Source of the DNA: Hyalella azteca
Lineage: Eukaryota; Arthropoda; Malacostraca; Amphipoda; Hyalellidae
Direction: 5' to 3'
Assembly: GCF_000764305.2 (NCBI RefSeq)
Contig: NW_025942346.1
Span: 1 to 64,000 of the forward strand
Length of the DNA: 64,000 nucleotides
The translations under genes were made by a program, and so were the position numbers. The notes beneath the pieces are model-generated. The model was not told where the DNA came from, made no database searches, and saw only the letters and a list, made by a program, of their open reading frames with translations. Numbering within the stretch: the stretch's first letter is position 1; the number at the start of each line of letters is the position of its first letter. This document shows, in pieces, positions 57,047 to 64,000 of this stretch.

Positions 57047-57320
57047 AATATGATGCACGTATTTGAAGCTGTTAATATTCATTAAGTATTGAGAGCACTT
57101 ATAATCTGCACTGAGTGTGAAGATTTAACTTGATTGTTAAGAGCGTCTCATGCGTTAATGATTTTTGTGCATATGAAGCGTACAGAGATTATTTGCTAAA
57201 ATGTACTTCTGGCCACATTTAAATTTTGATAATCGGAATCATCGCAATGCATCTGGCAACTTTTCAAGGCTGCGTGTAATGCTTACACAATTAGCACTAT
57301 GCTTATTATTCAAAAAGTAA

Positions 57321-57418
57321 AGTGTCTTGCTGCTAACACTTGCCTGCCTCTCAGGCCAGTGTCTTGGGTGAGAGTGTCTTGCTGCTAACACTTGCCTGCC
57401 TCTCAGTCCAGTGTGCAC
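57321..57418 (+). repeat. 53-bp direct duplication
   Basis: AGTGTCTTGCTGCTAACACT occurs twice (57321 and 57374), followed each time by TGCCTGCCTCTCAG. It begins exactly where the type-A unit ends. Confidence 0.9.
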
Positions 57419-57639
57419 TCGTTCTTTCATGGCTTTGGCTTTTATTGAAGGATTTCTCTAGCCTAAGTGTTTTTACAAACCATTAAACTTCCATCCCCTT
57501 GTTATGTTACCCCCTAGCCTCATTTAATGAAAACAATATTTGCATATACTTTTCATCAATGGAAGTTACTGTCAAGACTAGCATTATGGAGAGTTGATGG
57601 CTCTTATTCTCATAACCTCTAATCTTAGTTGACGGCTCT

Positions 57640-57880
57640 CATTTATTATCCGCTCGGGCAGGACTGACGCCGCTGTGTCCGCCGACGTCCTCCGTTACGT
57701 CTTCGGTGCTCGTGCTGCAGACTGACGCGCCCACCGCGCGCCGCGTGTGCTCGGTGCTGGAGACGGCGGTTGCCCACGCCAGAGCTCCCCACCACGCGCG
57801 CCTTGCCACCGCCTTGTCCTAGGCAGCCACCGAGGGATATAGGCCACTTGGAACGTGGCGCGTGGGGGCGCGAACCACGT
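57640..57880. other. GC- and CpG-rich island, possible exon
   Basis: An abrupt GC-rich block. After TATCCGCTCGGGCAG a plus-strand frame reads VLVLQTDAPTARRVCSVLE, then TAVAHARAPHH, to a stop near 57820. Its composition looks protein-like, and a pyrimidine-rich AG precedes it as in a splice acceptor. I do not recognise the protein, and no second exon can be seen. Longer minus-strand frames (57646-58002, 57695-58048) are rich in A, H and R and may only reflect GC content. Confidence 0.3.
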
Positions 57881-57892
57881 GTGTGGCGATCG

Positions 57893-57980
57893 TGCTGTGT
57901 GGCAAGCAGGGTGCTGGTGCTGCTGTGTGGCAAGCAGGGTGCTGGTGCTGCTGTGTGGCAAGCAGGGTGCTGGTGCAGGT
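57893..57980 (+). repeat. 27-28-bp tandem repeat, three copies
   Basis: GTGTGGCAAGCAGGGTGCTG followed by GTGCTGCT, three times, the last diverging. Confidence 0.9.
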
Positions 57981-60754
57981 AGTAGTGCTTTGGGGTGGCC
58001 ACGATTACTGGCAGTCGTTAAATGATATGCAAATGAAGAAATGTGCATTGTAATACTGAAATAGACGTTAACAGTATGTTATTGTAATAGCTAACCTGCG
58101 AGGAGTAACATTTATTTCAAATTGCTTACCAATAACTGTAGTCCTGTTAATATCATCGAGAAGCTATATATTTTTTAATATATACATGCTGTCTGTGTTT
58201 ATATACAGCTGTCGGGAAATATACAATTGCGTTTTTGGACGAAATGTGGAATTGACTGCCTGATCTTTGCCTTATGTTATTTCTCTGTTAGAATCTTGTA
58301 TCATATTGACAACTTCATCAGCTGGGGAATCGATTCTTGCAAGACCTTACACAGTTACATGAGCTGCTTTGAGGCCGGCACTGTCTGCCTTGATGTGAGG
58401 TCACTGCCGCAGGAATGATTTTGAAAGCCCAAGAATAATGACAATTGAAAAATCTGCGCTTCTGGGTCATAATGCTATGCAAGACTGCTACTATAAGCTT
58501 ACCTACATTTTTTATTCATTTTGTGAGCAGGAACTAAAGTATTAGTGATGGTGTAACTGTACTGTCGACCAATGCTAGTTCAATGTTGATTTAAATTGTG
58601 TACCAAAGATGGCAACCAAAGTAACTAGATGCAGCATTTTGGACTATTAGGTTGCAAGAACACGTCAATCGCTTCAAAATATGTGGAACATTTTTCGCAG
58701 AGCAGCCTCTGGAATCTTGAAACTTGGCTTGAATATGCCTATTAGAAATGAGCTGAAAATTGCTGGTAGGTATTCCATTATGTTTTAAATTAATTTGAAT
58801 ATGGAAGAAATATGTAGGAAGCTGTAAATATTGAATAACATGTTACATCCAACGTGCCCATTAATAGTCATCGAGCAATAAATATATTTTATACTCACAC
58901 GAGACCTAAGTAAGTCGCACACAATTCCACCATTTCATTGTAGGGATAAAATCATGCCAACTCGGTCATTCATCCAATTCTTGTTGATAAATTAGTACCC
59001 AGCTTATCCAGGATGTTTTGTAATGCAAATAAAATGTAAATAAAATAAAATAAAACCGTTCAACACGCTTCGTGGTAAATGCAATCGAGGGATCTTCGCA
59101 ACCAGCGATCTCACTCCTTCCTGTTGCTGTTTCATATCCATTGCCTGACTGATCAAAATATTGCATCGAACTTTTACAAATTGAATATTTAGACTTCATC
59201 AGCATCAGAAATTTCGATAGACTCGAATCAGCATGGACGTGTCAGCATCCATCTCACTTTCAGGGTACTAAAGCTGCATTTCAGTTAATCTTTTAGTAAA
59301 TAATATCTTCATGATTTCATCTATTTCGCTCCTTACACTTTTTCAATTTCCCCTATTCGTTAATTTCGCTTCTTCCCTTTGCTTTTCCTCTTCGCTTACC
59401 TGTCTTGACTCAGAAGAGAAGCTAAATCGTCTGCATTTGTAAGTAGATTTCCTTCTCTGTCATGCGTCACGTCATGCAAACTGTCCAAACAGCAAAGAAT
59501 AGTTATTGATAATCAACTGTTTTGCTGAGTATGAAACAGTCAATAAAATTACTATCTGTAAAATATTTTACTGAATTGAACGTGAAACATGATACTGAAA
59601 ACACTTTACAAGCATTACGTGTCTGAAATTTCATGTAGATAAATTCTGCAGATGTGTACAATCTTTAACATTAATTTTCTTTGCTCACAAATTTGTCCCT
59701 ATATTTCCTTGCAGATAGTCAAGTTATTTGCGATTCCCATGAGTGTAAAGTTGATGTTTTTTATCATTCAAAGGTGGAGTATCTGATTTAAATATTTATT
59801 AATTAATGGCACGCATACTTTCGCTGCTGCCCGCTGTCCTGGTAACTTGTGTTTGTGTGTTTTCTCTTCAACCCGCGGGAATGTTGTGTGTCGAAACCTA
59901 AGTTTATTTTTGATTGATAGCGTTTTTTATATACAAATTTGTTATATTGCATTGTTGTTATTAAATGAGTTTCTTTTTACCTAACAAAGCACGAGGTATT
60001 GACGCGCGGGGACAGGTAAGAATCATTCAAGTCTCACCATCGAAAAACTATTCTGCACTTACGAACTTTTTGGTTAAGAACGGCCGATGAGAAGCTTTTG
60101 ACAGTGATGCTTAATTGCTTATTAAAACCTAGGTATTGTGGTTCATAGGTTCACGGCTCTATTTGTTCCGCAAGTCATGATGCGAGGAACTAAGCAACTT
60201 ATTTCCTATGGAGTTGGCTCAGATAAGTTCTAGAGCGTCAATTGTGGAAAGGTTACAAAGTATGGATTAATGACCTGCGCTTCAATTACAGAACAAAAAT
60301 TATAGTTTAACAAAATTGTTAAACTATACATCCCCTGAATGCATATCAGCAAAAACTAGCCAGCTTTGAGACTGTGGTGAAATTATATTTGAAGTAGTAA
60401 AGTTCTTGTGCCGGTACCCGGTCGGGCGATGAGGTTGAGCCACGGCCGAATTCTGCAGAGCTCACGTTCTGGAGCGCAGCCGTAGGCCATAAATTTTACT
60501 CCTGAGTGAGCCCTGGAGCAAACGCCCAGCCTTAGCATGAAATTACTTTGCTCAGCCACAGAACTAAGAGTCGTAGAATACGATGGAACATTGTAATCCA
60601 GACCAGTGACATATTTTAAAGATAATAAAGTCGTAGGTTTTCAGCCAATACGTAAGCATGCTCGCTCAATAAGCAGGTAGTTTCCATCTGGCTGCACCTA
60701 AACTGGCCTAACCTCATCTGGCCTTAACTATTCACGCTGCACCGACTCAACCAC
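57981..60754. other. Low-copy AT-rich DNA
   Basis: No unit landmarks. A perfect 13-bp inverted repeat with a 2-base loop lies at 60301-60328 (TATAGTTTAACAA and its complement). A GC-richer piece is at 60410-60500. Frames such as 58227-58418 have no recognisable motif. Confidence 0.4.
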
Positions 60755-60998
60755 CGACAGGGTGGCCCAGTGGTTAAAGTTCAGAGTATCAGAATTGGCG
60801 CAGAGAGGCGCGGGTTCGATCCCAGCTCTGTGCGCCAGTTTCTGGTCAGAATCGGCGAGGAGGCCGGGCGGTTAAGCACAGCATAATTGTAGCAGCAAGT
60901 TGCGAGTTCGAGACCGCAAAATGCTGTGAATGTTCTGCGATGTTAAGAATCGGCGACAGGCCTACGGCCTAATAAACGTTGAAACCGCTATTATTAAC
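60755..60998 (+). mobile_element. SINE with two tRNA-like units
   Basis: The first unit has a good A box (TGGCCCAGTGG, from 60763) and B box (GGTTCGATCC, from 60813) at tRNA-like spacing. The second unit has GGCCGGGCGGTTAAGC (from 60862) and GAGTTCGAGAC (from 60904), a weaker A box and a good B box. These are RNA polymerase III promoter boxes. A non-tRNA tail (CCTACGGCCTAATAAACG) follows. No clear target duplication was seen. It is a tRNA-derived SINE with a dimer-like head; no cloverleaf is intact, so it is not called a tRNA gene. Confidence 0.75.
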
Positions 60999-61779
60999 TG
61001 TTTTACAGCCAATGACTGGCTCTACCAGCTAATTTAAATCGCCTCTCTAATTTCGTGCAGCCAGTTAGGTTAGGTCCGTTTGGGGTGGAGAAATGTGCAA
61101 CCTGTGTGTGTAGCTTTGGCTAGATGCAGTATGGATATGCCTTAAGCATCCTTAAGAAATGGTTGAGGACGTCCTGCGCTATGGTTTTGAGCAGTCGACT
61201 TCATAGGCTGCTGTGCTCTCCAGCGTTTATACCCGCGGAAAGGAATATTAATTGAAGTGTGAAGTATGGCAAAGTTGGTCTCCGGCCAGCGGCCCCTCAT
61301 GTTCATCTTCAGGTTCGCTAAAAGCGTTGAAATTAACAAGAATACAGCCAATGTTTCGCAAAACCTCGGTCTGCAAACGTAGCTCCGGAAGCGAGTGAAA
61401 TTGCCCAATAAATGATAGTGTGCACCAAATAAAAATGTAATTAGCCTCAGAAATATTTAACACAATTGCGTATCATTTGCATAAATACCGTATTGACTCG
61501 CTTCTAACGAATGAAGCCTTCACTGGAACCGGATGATGATACTTATTCTGTAATTTACATAGATAACTTAATACTTATACGCTTCCTCGTATTTTTAAAT
61601 CTTCAATTATGATTCAAAGCTAACTTACGGTATACCTTTTGCAGCGTCGGCATCGGGTCGCCTGCCGAAGACCACCACTGCTCTGGATGTAATGGACTAT
61701 CATGACTCCTGCCCTCCGGAACGTAGCCTTCAACACTTCTGGAAAATCATATAGGCAGCCAAAAGCCACCAGACAGAAC
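60999..61779. other. No recognised feature
   Basis: Low-copy DNA. Overlapping minus-strand frames of 71 and 88 codons (61142-61463) show no family motif. Confidence 0.4.
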
Positions 61780-62035
61780 GAATCTCACCAAAGATTGTCA
61801 TGATTGTCTCTCACCAAAGATTGTCAATTTTGTCATGATTGTGTCTCACCAAAGATTGTCATGATTGCCTCTCACCAAAGATTGTCATGATTGCCTCTCA
61901 CCAAAGATTGCCATGATTGTGTCTCACCAAAGATTGCCATGATTGTGTTTCACCAAAGATTGTCATGATTGCCTCTCACCAAAGATTGTCATGATTGCCT
62001 CTCACCAAAGATTGCCATGTTTTTGTCTCACCAAA
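61780..62035 (+). repeat. 26-27-bp tandem array, about nine copies
   Basis: Copies of CTCACCAAAGATTGTCATGA followed by TTGCCT or TTGTGT, with a TGTC/TGCC variant pattern and one shorter-spaced copy at the start. Confidence 0.95.
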
Positions 62036-62048
62036 GATACAAAAATGG

Positions 62049-62204
62049 AACTCAGTACTCACTGCAGTGAGTGACAGACAGCACATTATCTCGTTGACAA
62101 AAACATGAAGTCACGGATGGACAGACAGACGGACAGACAGAGTGACAGACATTGCAAGCACAATAGTGCATTTTTTTCATAAATGAGAAAATGCGCTAAA
62201 AATC
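62049..62204 (-). mobile_element. DINE-1/Helentron-like element 4
   Basis: Palindrome ACTCACTGCAGTGAGT (62057-62072), a decayed first inverted repeat (AGCACATTATCTC), a GACAGACGGACA array and an intact GAGAAAATGCGCT (62185-62197). It lies outside the unit array, so the element is an independent mobile family. Confidence 0.75.
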
Positions 62205-64000
62205 AAACAGCAAAAAGAAAACATGTCAAGACAACGTAATGATTATGCAAAAATAAGCAAAATGATCTTACTAAAACTTTGCGCAAGCACAATTTTAGCA
62301 CATGGCACTGAAAGTTCTATCGAACGCTTATGGCTACATCGATCTGTCTGATTTTTGGTGGAGAGATGAAGAAAAACAAAGGGAACAAATCCTGACCTTC
62401 CAAAATTTTTTAACTCTATTAGGTACTTTTCAAGTTACAGCCATTCAAAGTTGAGTATTGTTTTTTTTTTTTGGGACACCCTGTATAACTAACCACGCCA
62501 TTCACGTGTGACTGCATGATGTAATCATTGTAATGTAACATGTAAGTAACTCCGACAAACTCAATTGCTTCTCAAGTCACAATTGAGTGAAAGTGAATGA
62601 CATTCTTCTTGTCCTTCAGGAACTCTCTAAATTGTGCACCAGCCACCAGGCGACCATCCTCACATTTTTGTTATAAGAAATATATTGTAGAGAAAATATT
62701 TTTGCTTAGGTTTTCAAAAGTCCATGTTAGCCTTTGTGACTTTTTGTTCAAAATTAATCTGATCCTCATCTGTAGACTGTGAATTTAGTCTGTGGGTTTG
62801 TTGGATCTGGGCCATTGATCACAAAATTTGATCATGAAATTCATTGATCATCCAAGTTGGGTGGTTGGGCCCTCCCACCATCGCAGCCCAGGCTCCCACC
62901 AGTTTGATCTGATACTGAAGCTGGTCAGCTGGACTGCAGGCTGAGCAGCTGAGCCTAGTGAAGGAAGATCAGCTGGGTTCATCTTCCAAGACCTGTCACC
63001 TACATAACTGTTACTGACTCCAGCCAATTAGCAGCCATTATAGCATTAACTAATTTTACTTCAGATTTAAGCATGTTCTGGATCTGGCTCATTAGGATCT
63101 ATCACAATTTCAGCCAATTTCTTTGCTAGGAATTCATCAAACTTGTTTCTGTCTTTAGTTTTTTATGCATACTATAAAATATGTCATGCTGTCTACAATC
63201 ATATCTGTATGGGCTACAGCGTACGTTGTATGCACAATAACAAACAAGCATTATTTGGTAAGGGATCTTCTAAAAACAACAAATAGGGTGAAAGTCAACT
63301 GCCAAGTGCCAACTGGTTTCTTGGGTGACAGTGTTTCATCCTTTACAAGCTTCACTTGTAAAGTATGTCTTGTTTGTCTGTAACACACAGACAAAACAGC
63401 ACCGTCAACCAGGGCTACTCGGGATGGGCAGGGTAACTCGGGACAGTCCTCTGACATGGCGTAAAACTGTTTTAGTAGCAAAACTAATTGGAATATTGCA
63501 AAACTAAATATAGTGGCATAAACGTCAGCATTTTTCCTATCTATGTACTATAAAGGAAGTTCAAAAATACTACATAAACTAGCTTTGAAAAATTCCTGAA
63601 AAAAATGGTGAAAAACAATATTTTGAAAAGTTACTTCTGCCAAGGTGTTTAGTAAAAAAAATATTTGCCATATTAAAAAATTTTGCTTAGAAAAAAGTGG
63701 CAACAAGTGTCAGCATGGAAACTTTATTTGCGGAATTTACAGACCTCAATCCCCAAAAAATGGCGGCTATTTCCGCATGGCGGTGCTACTCGGGACACCC
63801 CCCAGGGCTATTCGGGACACCCCCAAAAACGCATTTACAGTAGAACCTCAGTTAGCAAAGGCTCCAGTTACAAAAAATTGATCAAAAACAAAGAATATTG
63901 ATTACATTTACCTCACTTGGCAAAAAATGTCACTTTTAGAAAAATTAGTGCATCATTGGTCATCACAAAATTGTGTATAGAATGTCATATATTTAATTGT
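62205..64000. other. Low-copy DNA with transposon-like traces
   Basis: A TTTTTTTGGGACACCCTGTA motif at about 62466-62487 is the reverse of the ACAGGGTGTCCC seen in many insect repeats. TACTCGGGA-like words recur at 63418, 63434, 63787 and (as TATTCGGGA) 63810. CAGTAGAACCTCAGTTAGC at 63838 resembles the terminal repeats of pogo/Tigger-like elements, but the partner end is not in the window. No frame here is recognised as a gene. Confidence 0.35.

Larger units (their letters stand above)
56300..57320 (+). repeat. Type-A unit, copy A7, truncated 3'
   Basis: Starts in the leader (GAGTAAATAATATATCTAAT), GAGGCGTTTAACTTGGAG at 56389, head at 56478, inverted repeat at 56775-56810, central block 56828, cassette 56970-57002, hairpin 57019-57046. 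It ends at TTATTCAAAAAGTAAA, where a 53-bp duplication begins. This is the last unit of the family in the window. Confidence 0.85.

Noticed and set aside
60755..60998. Functional tRNA genes
   Set aside because: A and B boxes are present but no complete cloverleaf or anticodon arm could be traced; a SINE explains it.

Overview
This is AT-rich eukaryotic nuclear DNA, most likely from an arthropod (probably an insect). The lineage is inferred only from repeat style: a tRNA-derived SINE, jockey-like LINE remnants, hAT and DINE-1-like elements. I find no convincing intact host protein gene. Almost all open frames are short, repeat-derived or run through N gaps. The window reads as a repeat-dominated draft assembly containing two N gaps (16212-16767, 55383-55417), a single N (2772) and an untrimmed Nextera mate-pair junction (2486-2523).

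About 0-57.3 kb is built mainly from one large, anciently diverged family of non-coding repeat units, grouped here into types A, B and C with more divergent types D and E. The types share landmarks in the same order: a head around TTGATCATAGAGCATGTGGCA-like sequence, a GGGGTAACATATCTAAACTGG-like block, a central TGATGCAG...CTGA block, a cassette that varies in sequence, a T-rich run (ATATATTTTTGAACCC) and a short imperfect hairpin. Units occur head to tail in the plus orientation, often in the order B, A, C. Large segments are duplicated (5.86-8.5 with 44.58-47.0 kb; 7.6-12.2 with 38.2-42.9 kb). One stretch (35.1-36.1 kb) is inverted between two fold-backs.

The most unusual signal lies inside these units. 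Seven type-A copies that are clearly alike on both sides carry a 30-34 nt cassette of nearly constant length but largely unrelated sequence, always at the same place, about 20 nt before the hairpin. Types B and C are variable at the same site. The hairpin sequence differs between types while pairing is largely kept. I know of no described family with this design. A non-coding RNA family with an exchangeable guide-like segment is one reading; recombination or assembly effects are others.

Inserted into the array are a non-autonomous hAT-like element with 8-bp target duplication and empty site (29311-30880), a probable solo LTR (27756-28019), four DINE-1/Helentron-like elements, a LINE 3' end present twice (8598-9222, 39211-39835), a degraded jockey-like LINE (13455-14520), and tandem arrays with periods of 16, 18, 19, 26-27, 60, about 97 and 116 bp. 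From about 57.3 kb to the end the unit family is absent; this part holds low-copy AT-rich DNA, a GC-rich island (57640-57880), a two-part tRNA-derived SINE (60755-60998), a 26-27 bp tandem array (61780-62035) and a fourth DINE-1-like element.
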